Origin: Candidatus Peregrinibacteria bacterium | GTDB lineage: Bacteria > Patescibacteriota > Gracilibacteria > UM-FILTER-43-11 | Direction of reading: 5' to 3' | Assembly (NCBI GenBank): GCA_016220125.1 | Contig: JACRIF010000048.1 | Location: forward strand, 1 to 5,170 | Length of the DNA: 5,170 nt | Part shown: positions 1 to 4,934 of the stretch, one piece after another | Layout of the letters: every line of letters starts with the position of its first letter | Position numbering within the stretch: the stretch's first letter is position 1 | Program-made: the position numbers and the translations under genes | Notes under the pieces: generated by a model | The model's database searches: none | What the model was told of the DNA's origin: nothing | Seen by the model: only the letters and a program-made list of their open reading frames with translations

Positions 1-385
1 AGTGGCCTTTGTGCCCATTGACCCCGTTTTTAGCGGGTTTTGGTTGGAATTCAATGCCTTTTGCCTCAGCCTGCACCGCTTCAAGAGCTTGTCTGGTTTC
101 GTTTCTTTCGATGCTTTCCAAGTCCTTGCGGAACCCCTTGTCCTCCTTTCTCAATTTTTGCTTGAACTCCTTGCCCAGATTATCGAGGCTCTCATTGTAG
201 GATTTCGAGGCCTTTTCATGCTCCTCATGGGAGCGGTCGATAAGACTCATGAGCTCCGCTTTTTCGGGTTCGCTCATTTTCGGAATCAAAGCCTCGAGCT
301 GGCCTTTTTGCGCATCGGCAATGTGGCTTGCCTTCAGCTTGGCGAGCAACTCCCTGTCGGTGATGTTCAAAACCGTGTCGGACAT
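1..385 (-). CDS. Hypothetical charged helical protein, 3' end cut off by window edge
   Basis: I do not recognise this protein. Reading leftward from the ATG at 385, the frame stays open for 128 codons to the window edge, so the C-terminus is missing. It starts MSDTVLNITDRELLAKLK and is rich in Lys, Glu and Ala, with no cysteine or tryptophan. There is no signal peptide or hydrophobic span. Residues 20-110 look like long amphipathic helices, possibly coiled coil. The visible end (about 113-128) turns Pro/Gly/Asn/His-rich, like a flexible tail. Residues 53-57 are HEEHE, a pentapeptide also found in the 71-aa protein of this operon. It is the fifth gene of the leftward operon, 22 bases after the 326-aa gene. 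No Shine-Dalgarno sequence precedes the ATG; a heptamer array ends one base before it. The opposite-strand open frame over the same stretch (2-397) has the Phe/Leu-rich composition of an antisense shadow. Confidence 0.75.
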   Translation of the reverse strand, partial: MSDTVLNITDRELLAKLKASHIADAQKGQLEALIPKMSEPEKAELMSLIDRSHEEHEKASKSYNESLDNLGKEFKQKLRKEDKGFRKDLESIERNETRQALEAVQAEAKGIEFQPKPAKNGVNGHKGH

Positions 386-386
386 T

Positions 387-414
387 TTAGGGGATAGTTG
401 TTAGGTTTTAGCTT
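387..414 (-). repeat. Degenerate tandem heptamer array, four units, before the leftmost gene
   Basis: Four 7-base units lie in exact register at 387, 394, 401 and 408. On the plus strand each has TAG at unit positions 2-4 (examples: TTAGGGG, TTAGGTT). On the transcribed minus strand this reads as a series close to AACCTAA, ending one base before the ATG at 385. The unit at 408-414 overlaps the end of the 326-aa gene, and its TAA is that gene's stop codon. The same heptamer family fills the other two non-overlapping junctions of the operon. The unit structure is directly visible; a function in translation initiation or insulation is inference. Confidence 0.7.
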
Positions 415-1388
415 TCCTTTTTTTCGAGTGCCTTTTCGGGTTTCTTGAAGGTGGCCAAGGCCTCATTCAGTTTGCCGTCTTTCATAGCGAGGGCCGCGTC
501 CAAAAGTTTTCGGGCGCCGTCCAAACCTTCCGCCACTTGATAGGGACTGTCCTTGTCATTTTTCAGGGCCGAAACCAGGGTTCCGACTTGCTCCTCGCTG
601 AAATTTTTCTGCAAACGGATGTCGGTGAGCTTGAATTTGAATTTTTGATCGAGGCTTTCCTTGGGCTTGATCGCGGCGTACAGCTTGGTCAGCAAACCAT
701 TCGCCTCCAATGCCGTATCCACGAGTTTTGTCAGTTTGTCGTCCTTGATATCGTCTTTGGCCAGATCCGCGATTCCCGCGGTTGCTCCGGATGCCTCGAG
801 GATCAAGCCTTTGTCGCTGAATTTTTTAACCAGCGAATCGGCCAGGGTTTTTTCCGCCTCCTTGGCTTCAGTTTTATCATCCTTCTTCTCGCTTCCCAGC
901 CAGTTGGCCAGTTTTTTGAGTTGGGTTCCGAAAAATGAGTCCTTTCCATCCTTTTTCATGTCGTTGGCCCAGTTCAATAGCATGGCCGCCAAACCCCCCT
1001 TGAGCAACGATCCCCCCGGCAGTTTGTCGAACCAACCGTTGACCGTTTTAGCGGGGTCTTTTTCCTTGATCAGTTCGGGCAGGCCCGCCAGGTTTTGCGG
1101 GTTGTCGATGAACGCGTTCAGGTTTTTGAACTCAGGCGTTTCCTTGAGCGCCTCTGTGCGCACCACGGTTTCCACCTGGCCCCAGTATTCGGCGCGTTTT
1201 TTCTCGTCGACCATTCCCAATTCGTCCAGATCCTTCATGAACGACTCGCGGAGTTTGGGGAGCGCCACGTCGATTTGGGCGGCGTTGATTTGGCCTTTCA
1301 GCTCCTCCAGCGCCTTTTTGGTTTTGTCGAGCTCCGGAGGCTTGTTCAACCCCTCGAAACCCCCTTTGATTTGATCGATGAGTCCCAT
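408..1388 (-). CDS. Hypothetical 326-aa lysine-rich soluble protein
   Basis: I do not recognise this protein. It is complete, from the ATG at 1388 to the TAA at 408-410. It is very rich in Lys, Asp, Glu, Leu and Ala, has no cysteine and no signal peptide, and is probably almost all helical and cytoplasmic. Residues 20-110 read as charged helices. Residues 117-166 are the most distinctive part: a Gly-rich turn (PGGSLLKGG, 124-132), a hydrophobic stretch (LAAMLLNW, 133-140), a charged linker, then a second helix ending LKKLANWLG (157-165). Two of its four tryptophans sit there (140, 163), each preceded by Asn and followed shortly by Lys/Asp-rich sequence, which suggests a weak internal repeat. 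Residues 165-182 are extremely charged and look like a linker, followed by a second helical half (183-326). The start overlaps the stop of the 96-aa gene by one base (TAATG), so translation is probably coupled. The plus-strand frame at 661-1374 is Ser-rich and is judged a shadow. Confidence 0.85.
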   Translation of the reverse strand: MGLIDQIKGGFEGLNKPPELDKTKKALEELKGQINAAQIDVALPKLRESFMKDLDELGMVDEKKRAEYWGQVETVVRTEALKETPEFKNLNAFIDNPQNLAGLPELIKEKDPAKTVNGWFDKLPGGSLLKGGLAAMLLNWANDMKKDGKDSFFGTQLKKLANWLGSEKKDDKTEAKEAEKTLADSLVKKFSDKGLILEASGATAGIADLAKDDIKDDKLTKLVDTALEANGLLTKLYAAIKPKESLDQKFKFKLTDIRLQKNFSEEQVGTLVSALKNDKDSPYQVAEGLDGARKLLDAALAMKDGKLNEALATFKKPEKALEKKES

Positions 1389-1390
1389 TA
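1386..1390 (-). promoter_or_regulatory. TAATG stop-start overlap (translational coupling site)
   Basis: On the minus strand the TAA stop of the 96-aa gene (1390-1388) shares its last A with the ATG of the 326-aa gene (1388-1386). No Shine-Dalgarno sequence stands at a useful distance: the nearest GGAG is roughly 28 bases upstream. Re-initiation by ribosomes that finish the upstream gene is therefore the simplest way to start the 326-aa protein. The overlap is directly seen; coupling is inferred from known behaviour of such overlaps. Confidence 0.7.
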
Positions 1391-1678
1391 TTGCAATTGA
1401 TTATGGTTGGTATTGTTGACTCCAATTTTTTTCAGGATATCGGCCTTAGTCTGCTCGTAGGTGCGGAGCATGGTTCCCGCTTCGGTCGGATGGACGATGA
1501 AAATTCCCCGGTCCATCTCCTCGCAACGACGAGTGAAGGCCTGCAGGAGCTTCAGGTATTCCTCTTGCTTGTCGTATTCCATGAGGAACATGGCCACGAT
1601 GTAGCGTTTTTTCAAGTCTTCCGACAGGAAGCGATTGGAATTCACCAGTTCGATGATGGTGCTTTCGATGGAGTTCAT
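1388..1678 (-). CDS. Hypothetical 96-aa protein
   Basis: I do not recognise this protein. It starts at the ATG at 1678 (MNSIESTIIELVNSNRFLSE) and ends at the TAA at 1388-1390. It appears compact and helical, with a single cysteine (residue 52), and has no signal peptide or membrane span. A more ordered middle (about 20-85) contains YIVAMFLMEYDKQEEYLKLL (26-45) and a likely beta-type segment GIFIVHPTEAG (58-68). The tail at 87-96 is unusually Asn/Gln-rich (VNNTNHNQLQ) and looks disordered. It is the third gene of the leftward operon, 45 bases after the 71-aa gene, with a five-unit heptamer array in the gap ending three bases before the ATG. No Shine-Dalgarno sequence is visible. Its stop overlaps the start of the 326-aa gene, so the two products are probably made in linked amounts and may interact. 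Confidence 0.8.
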   Translation of the reverse strand: MNSIESTIIELVNSNRFLSEDLKKRYIVAMFLMEYDKQEEYLKLLQAFTRRCEEMDRGIFIVHPTEAGTMLRTYEQTKADILKKIGVNNTNHNQLQ

Positions 1679-1681
1679 TGT

Positions 1682-1716
1682 TTAGGTGGTAGGAGTTAGG
1701 TGTTAGGTGTTAGTGA
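1682..1716 (-). repeat. Degenerate tandem heptamer array, five units, before the 96-aa gene
   Basis: Five 7-base units in exact register start at 1682, 1689, 1696, 1703 and 1710. Three are identical TTAGGTG on the plus strand; the others are GTAGGAG and TTAGTGA. All five carry TAG at unit positions 2-4. On the transcribed strand the consensus is CACCTAA, and the array ends three bases before the ATG at 1678. TAA falls in all three minus-strand frames because 7 is not a multiple of 3. If the TGA of the 71-aa gene at 1726-1724 were read through, the frame would meet a TAA in the second unit after six more codons. Confidence 0.85.
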
Positions 1717-1723
1717 TTCGTAT

Positions 1724-1939
1724 TCAAGGTTTATTGGGTTGCGCGGGTTTTTCGATTTTTTCGAGATCCTTCAGCAATTCCTCTTCCGCGATAGGAACCT
1801 CATGCTCCTCGTGGTGCTTGTTGGTCAGGCCGCGGATGGATTCGGACTGTTTCCACCGCTCGATCATCTGTTTCTTCTGCTTCGCCGTTAGCGGCTTGTG
1901 GTAACCCCCTCCCGATGGTGCGGTGTCTTCCAGACCCAT
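1724..1939 (-). CDS. Hypothetical 71-aa charged protein
   Basis: I do not recognise this protein. It starts at the ATG at 1939 (MGLEDTAPSGGGYHKPLTAK) and ends at a TGA at 1726-1724. The N-terminus is a flexible Gly/Pro/Ser segment (1-16). A Lys/Gln-rich helix follows (about 17-35, with Trp29), then the His/Glu cluster KHHEEHE (41-47), an acidic helix AEEELLKDLEKIEK (51-64) and a Pro-rich tail. The HEEHE pentapeptide recurs in the leftmost protein of the operon. The small size and charge suggest an adaptor-like or partly disordered protein, which is inference. It is the second gene of the operon, 43 bases after the 127-aa gene, with a heptamer array ending two bases before its ATG and no Shine-Dalgarno sequence. 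Lys/Glu-type composition like its neighbours, same-strand spacing and the array at its start all favour a real gene despite its length. Confidence 0.72.
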   Translation of the reverse strand: MGLEDTAPSGGGYHKPLTAKQKKQMIERWKQSESIRGLTNKHHEEHEVPIAEEELLKDLEKIEKPAQPNKP

Positions 1940-1941
1940 AC

Positions 1942-1976
1942 TTAGTGGCTAGGTTCTAGGTTTTAGGTGTTAGTGC
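1942..1976 (-). repeat. Degenerate tandem heptamer array, five units, before the 71-aa gene
   Basis: Five 7-base units in exact register start at 1942, 1949, 1956, 1963 and 1970. On the plus strand two are CTAGGTT, one is TTAGGTG, and the two outermost have the form TTAGTGN. All five carry TAG at unit positions 2-4. On the transcribed strand the array ends two bases before the ATG at 1939. Stops (TAA or TAG) occur in all three minus-strand frames. Read-through of the TGA at 1985-1983 would end at a TAG inside the array after eight codons. The promoter-distal unit is TTAGTG plus one base, as in the array at 1682-1716, so the two arrays share an edge as well as a core. Confidence 0.85.
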
Positions 1977-1982
1977 TGCAGC

Positions 1983-2366
1983 TCAAATGATGTAAACGTC
2001 CCCATGCAACTCCTCGAATTTCGATTTCATCTGCCAGACAGTTTCGACCAGGTTCTGGATTTGGAAGCTCTTGGTGTGCTCCAGTTTCCAGAGCTGTTCG
2101 ATCTGGCGAATGACCCCCATCAGGTTGATGGCGGTGAGGTCGGTTTTTTCCTGCTCGGATTCGCTCAGCTTGTCGTACACAGGTCGGTTGTAGAGTGTTT
2201 GCGAGTTCAACGGATCCAACTCCTTTTTCTCCAATTTGGCGATTAGCGTTTCCAAAAACTCCTCATGCTCCTTGGCCAATGCCTCCGCAGAGAGCGGTTG
2301 GTTGAGTTTTTTCTGAATTTCGGGCTTCAGGACCGCGTCCTTGAACATTTTGTAATAATTTCTCAT
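1983..2366 (-). CDS. Hypothetical 127-aa helical protein, first gene of the leftward operon
   Basis: I do not recognise this protein. The frame is open up to an ATG at 2483, but I place the start at the ATG at 2366 (MRNYYKMFKDAVLKPEIQKK). A strong predicted promoter lies at 2392-2420 and would start transcription near 2385, so an upstream start would not be on the mRNA. The extra 39 residues are also unlike the rest of the protein. The sequence AAGGA stands two bases before this ATG, closer than usual for a Shine-Dalgarno site. The protein is helical, charged and cysteine-free, with no signal peptide or membrane span. Features are a predicted helix with AKEHEEFLETLIAKLEKKEL (31-50), a Pro/Tyr-containing loop (52-66), and a C-terminal helical stretch with two tryptophans (93, 111) ending HGDVYII. 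It ends in TGA and leads the operon, divergent from recG. Confidence 0.8.
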   Translation of the reverse strand: MRNYYKMFKDAVLKPEIQKKLNQPLSAEALAKEHEEFLETLIAKLEKKELDPLNSQTLYNRPVYDKLSESEQEKTDLTAINLMGVIRQIEQLWKLEHTKSFQIQNLVETVWQMKSKFEELHGDVYII

Positions 2367-2391
2367 GTTCCTTTTTTGAAAATATCTAAAT

Positions 2392-2420
2392 ATTATAGCA
2401 AATTCCGAGGGAAAAGGCAA
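2392..2420 (-). promoter_or_regulatory. Sigma70-type promoter of the leftward operon
   Basis: On the minus strand there is a -35 TTGCCT (2420-2415), a spacer of exactly 17 bases, and a perfect -10 TATAAT (2397-2392). The -10 is preceded by TGC, making an extended -10 element. Transcription would begin near 2385, giving a leader of about 19 bases before the ATG at 2366. This is the best promoter in the window by consensus match, and probably the only one serving the five leftward genes. Confidence 0.75.
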
Positions 2421-2442
2421 TGGACAACGGGTGGTAAAAATT

Positions 2443-2474
2443 AGGGGTAGGGCTTGGTTGTGCCCCATTACCCT
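2443..2474. promoter_or_regulatory. Imperfect inverted repeat between two divergent promoters
   Basis: AGGGGTAGGGC (2443-2453) faces GCCCCATTACCCT (2462-2474) across an 8-base centre. The outer AGGG/CCCT, the TA/TA and the inner GGGC/GCCC steps pair, with small bulges between. It sits upstream of both the leftward operon promoter and the recG promoter, where an operator for a shared regulator could lie. The symmetry is imperfect and could be chance. Confidence 0.25.
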
Positions 2475-2511
2475 ATTTTCCAATATGTCCCTACGGATGC
2501 GATGTTTGGTC

Positions 2512-2520
2512 TGTTATAAT
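2512..2520 (+). promoter_or_regulatory. Extended -10 promoter of recG
   Basis: TGTTATAAT is a perfect extended -10 (TGnTATAAT), with TATAAT at 2515-2520. No convincing -35 lies 16-18 bases upstream; the sequence there is TACGGA. Extended -10 promoters are known to tolerate this. Transcription would start near 2527, only about 8 bases before the recG ATG at 2535, so the recG mRNA would be almost leaderless. Confidence 0.65.
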
Positions 2521-2534
2521 TCGACTGAAACATC

Positions 2535-4610
2535 ATGGATCTCAAAACCCCCTTATCATCGGCGTTCAGCACCAAGCCCGAATACCTGAAGGCGCTGGCG
2601 GAAATGGAGCTTCATACCGTAGAGGATTTTCTGCTGTATTTCCCACGTGCCTACGATGACCTTTCGAAGCTCAAGAAGCTGAATGAGGTCAAAGACGGTG
2701 AGAAGGCGACCCTGAAAGGCGCCCTCACTGGCCTCCAAAGTTCTCGTGTGAAGGGGCGCATGAATTTGACCAAATGCCTTTTTTTCGACGAGGATGGCAA
2801 TGGGGCCGAGGTCGTGTGGTTCAACCAGCCGTTTTTGGTCCGCACGTTGCCCATGGACACCCAAGTGATTTTGTCGGGCAAGATTCAGCTTCAATACGGG
2901 CGCATCACGATCCAAAGCCCCGAGGTTGAGGCGGTGAAGGAAATGCAGTTGCACACCGCGGGCCTGATTCCGGTGTACCCCGAGCATGGCGTGATCTCGT
3001 CCCGATGGATTCGAAACAAACTTTACCCCTTGCTTCACGAGGCCTCCAAATTCGAAGAACTATTGCCTGAGGACATCGTGGCCGAGGAGCACCTGATTCC
3101 CAAGGCCGAGGCGGTGCGGGAGATTCATTTTCCGACCACCAAGGAAAAACTGGCCCAAGCCAAGGACCGGTTGGCCTACGAGGAGCTTTTTTTGCTCCAA
3201 CTCAACGCGGTTTTGAGAAAACTTGAATGGCAGAGGAGCCGGCCGAAAGACAGCCCGATCCACGAGGTGAAAATGGATGTGGATTTTGTGAAACATTTTC
3301 TTTCCACGCTTCCATTCACGCCCACCGGCGCCCAGAAGGTGGCCATGTTCGAAATTCTGCGGGATTTCGAGAAACCCTACCCCATGATGAGGCTTTTGGA
3401 GGGCGATGTGGGCTCCGGGAAAACGGTGGTGGCCGCCGTGGCGCTTTTGAATGCGGTGGTCCACGGCTACCAGGCGGCTATTTTGGCGCCGACCGAGGTT
3501 TTGGCGCGGCAGCACATGGTTTCCCTATCGAAATTCGTGGCTGGTTACGAGGCTCAATTTCCTCGCCAAAAGCCGATTCGCCTCCAACTGTTGATCGGCT
3601 CGCTCAAGCCCAAGGAAAAAAAGGAGATCCAGGATTCCCTGGCCGATGGCACCACGGACATCGCGATCGGCACCCATTCGCTGGTGCAGGAATCCATCCG
3701 ATTCCAAAAGTTGGGGTTGGCGATTGTGGACGAGCAACACCGTTTTGGCGTGAAGCAGCGCGAGGTGTTGGTGCGGCAGGGCGCCCCGCATATTTTGCAC
3801 ATGACGGCCACCCCCATTCCACGGACGCTCGCGATGGTGGCGTATGGCGACCACGACCTTTCCGTTTTGAACGAGATGCCTCCGGGTCGACAGCCCATCG
3901 AGACCAAGGTGGTGCCACCCGAGCTGAGGGGAAAAATGAACCAGTTCATCGCCACTTTGATCCAAAAAGGGGAGCAGGTGTTCGTGATTTGTCCCCTGAT
4001 CGATGAATCCGACACCCTTGAGGTGAAATCCGCCACCCAGGAATCCGAGCGGTTGCGCCTTATTTTCCCTCTATTCAAGATTGGGCTTTTGCATGGGCGC
4101 ATGAAATCGGAGGACAAAGTCCAGACTATGCAGGATTTCAAGGATCGTAAATTCGATATTTTGGTCTCTACTTCGGTGATCGAGGTTGGTATCGACATTC
4201 CCAATGCCACGGTCATGCTGATCGAAGGCGCGGATCGTTTCGGGCTTTCCCAATTGCACCAGTTCCGAGGCCGTGTGGGGCGTGGGAGCCAGAAATCCTA
4301 TTGTTTTTTGTGCACGGAAAACGCCTCCGAGCCCACGGTGGCCCGTTTGAGGGCGATGGTGGACCACACCGATGGATTTATGCTGGCCGAGATCGATTTG
4401 AAATTGCGAGGTCCAGGAGAAGTGTATGGAGTTAAGCAGTCGGGCATTCCCGACCTCAAAATCGCTTCGATGACAAATGGGGTGCTGGTTTCGCGGGTTC
4501 GCAAAGCCGCCGAACACCTGACTGAGACCGATCCAGAGCTGGCCACCCTTCCCGCGCTGAAGACCGTTTTGGTTGAATTGAGGGAAAAATTAGAGAAGGA
4601 GGATTCGTAA
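2535..4610 (+). CDS. recG: ATP-dependent DNA helicase/translocase RecG
   Basis: RecG is a monomeric superfamily 2 double-stranded DNA translocase that reverses stalled replication forks, migrates Holliday junctions and removes R-loops. This copy has 691 residues, full length for the family (E. coli RecG has 693). In order, it has an N-terminal helical part (1-50, with VEDFLLYFPRAYDDLS at 29-44) and a wedge/OB-fold region (about 50-150). The helicase core follows: Q-motif-like FTPTGAQ (261-267), Walker A GDVGSGKT (290-297), APTEVLARQH (318-327), the Walker B box DEQH (399-402) followed by RFGV, TATPIPR (424-430), LLHGRM (518-523), STSVIEVGIDIPNA (545-558) and QFRGRVGRG (576-584). The C-terminal TRG-type segment contains LRGPGEVYGVKQSGIPD (624-640). 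All catalytic residues appear intact. The usual N-terminal hairpin GVGPK is not recognisable. The ATG at 2535 lacks a Shine-Dalgarno sequence but fits the promoter; a second ATG at codon 24 is the only close alternative. The gene ends TAA TAA. Confidence 0.98.
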   Translation: MDLKTPLSSAFSTKPEYLKALAEMELHTVEDFLLYFPRAYDDLSKLKKLNEVKDGEKATLKGALTGLQSSRVKGRMNLTKCLFFDEDGNGAEVVWFNQPFLVRTLPMDTQVILSGKIQLQYGRITIQSPEVEAVKEMQLHTAGLIPVYPEHGVISSRWIRNKLYPLLHEASKFEELLPEDIVAEEHLIPKAEAVREIHFPTTKEKLAQAKDRLAYEELFLLQLNAVLRKLEWQRSRPKDSPIHEVKMDVDFVKHFLSTLPFTPTGAQKVAMFEILRDFEKPYPMMRLLEGDVGSGKTVVAAVALLNAVVHGYQAAILAPTEVLARQHMVSLSKFVAGYEAQFPRQKPIRLQLLIGSLKPKEKKEIQDSLADGTTDIAIGTHSLVQESIRFQKLGLAIVDEQHRFGVKQREVLVRQGAPHILHMTATPIPRTLAMVAYGDHDLSVLNEMPPGRQPIETKVVPPELRGKMNQFIATLIQKGEQVFVICPLIDESDTLEVKSATQESERLRLIFPLFKIGLLHGRMKSEDKVQTMQDFKDRKFDILVSTSVIEVGIDIPNATVMLIEGADRFGLSQLHQFRGRVGRGSQKSYCFLCTENASEPTVARLRAMVDHTDGFMLAEIDLKLRGPGEVYGVKQSGIPDLKIASMTNGVLVSRVRKAAEHLTETDPELATLPALKTVLVELREKLEKEDS

Positions 4611-4616
4611 TAATTT

Positions 4617-4651
4617 AAAAACCCCTCATGGCGTGGCCAGAGGGGTTTTTT
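4617..4651. terminator. Strong bidirectional intrinsic terminator between convergent genes
   Basis: AAAAACCCCTC (4617-4627) pairs perfectly with GAGGGGTTTTT (4640-4650). Inside, TGGC (4629-4632) pairs with GCCA (4636-4639) around a GTG triloop, leaving only A4628 bulged. This gives 15 base pairs. A T-run follows on the plus strand (to 4651), and on the minus strand the complementary run (4621-4617) gives TTTTT. It lies 6 bases past the recG stop and 19 bases past the stop of the convergent 87-aa gene, so it can end both transcripts. Confidence 0.92.
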
Positions 4652-4670
4652 GGGATTGCTATTCCAAGAC

Positions 4671-4934
4671 TTAGTTTAGTTGCACATCCTCATTCCTTTT
4701 GGAGGTTTCTTTCGCCATCAAAAGCTCCTCCGGGTTCGGGATTTCATTTTCTTCGGAAACGCTGAGGGCGAATGCGTCCTCGGCCTCTTCGCGATGGCTC
4801 AAGCCTTTTCCGGCCCTTCGGCGCAAGAGTTCGACGATAGACTGCTTGGCTTCCGGGATTTCAAGCTCGTCGGGGTTGTTCAGTTTTTCATCGAGAGGGT
4901 TGATGAACACTTTGGGGGCATTGGGGTTGGGCAT
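4671..4934 (-). CDS. Hypothetical 87-aa acidic protein, convergent with recG
   Basis: I do not recognise this protein. From the ATG at 4934 it begins MPNPNAPKVFINPLDEKLNN and ends in TAA at 4671-4673. It is acidic, rich in Glu, Asn and Pro, with no cysteine, tryptophan, signal peptide or membrane span. It probably has one short helix (KQSIVELLRRRAGKGLSHRE, 30-49) between disordered flanks. NPDELEIPEAK (20-30) and NPEELLMAK (66-74) resemble each other. The frame stays open upstream to a TTG at 5045, which would give 124 residues with a Lys-run near the N-terminus. I prefer 4934 because it is an ATG and a plausible promoter (4965-4993) lies inside the extension, but neither start has a Shine-Dalgarno sequence. 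Its neighbour is recG, convergent, sharing the terminator; this says nothing about function. The plus-strand frames over the same bases are taken as shadows. Confidence 0.62.
   Translation of the reverse strand: MPNPNAPKVFINPLDEKLNNPDELEIPEAKQSIVELLRRRAGKGLSHREEAEDAFALSVSEENEIPNPEELLMAKETSKRNEDVQLN

Noticed and set aside
22..42. Possible terminator hairpin (CCCG and CGGG followed by a T-run) on the plus strand.
   Set aside because: The stem has only about four base pairs, and it lies inside the coding frame of the leftmost gene on the opposite strand, with no plus-strand gene to end.
661..1374. Long plus-strand open frame (237 codons) opposite the 326-aa gene, plus a second one at 537-938.
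   Set aside because: Ser/Leu/Phe-rich composition typical of the antisense of a Lys/Glu-rich gene. No start signal, and the minus-strand gene fits the operon spacing and coupling.
387..1976. The TTAGGTG units as telomere-like or CRISPR-like repeats.
   Set aside because: Short degenerate units without spacers, inside an operon and away from any replicon end, do not fit either.
1983..1985. TGA recoded as glycine, as in Gracilibacteria and SR1.
   Set aside because: TGA ends two genes here at sensible lengths, and recG shows no in-frame TGA, so the standard bacterial code fits.
2441..2454. TTAGGGG followed by GTAGGGC, resembling a heptamer array upstream of recG.
   Set aside because: The second unit is out of 7-base register, there are only two, and it sits about 80 bases from the nearest start, unlike the three real arrays.
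2367..2483. N-terminal extension of the 127-aa gene to the ATG at 2483 (166 aa).
   Set aside because: It would cross its own predicted promoter (2392-2420), and its composition differs from the rest of the protein.
3227..4006. 259-codon plus-strand frame inside recG and several minus-strand frames across it (for example 3554-4216).
   Set aside because: They overlap a complete recG with all motifs intact. Their Arg/Gly/Pro-rich or Ser-rich compositions are those of shifted or antisense frames.
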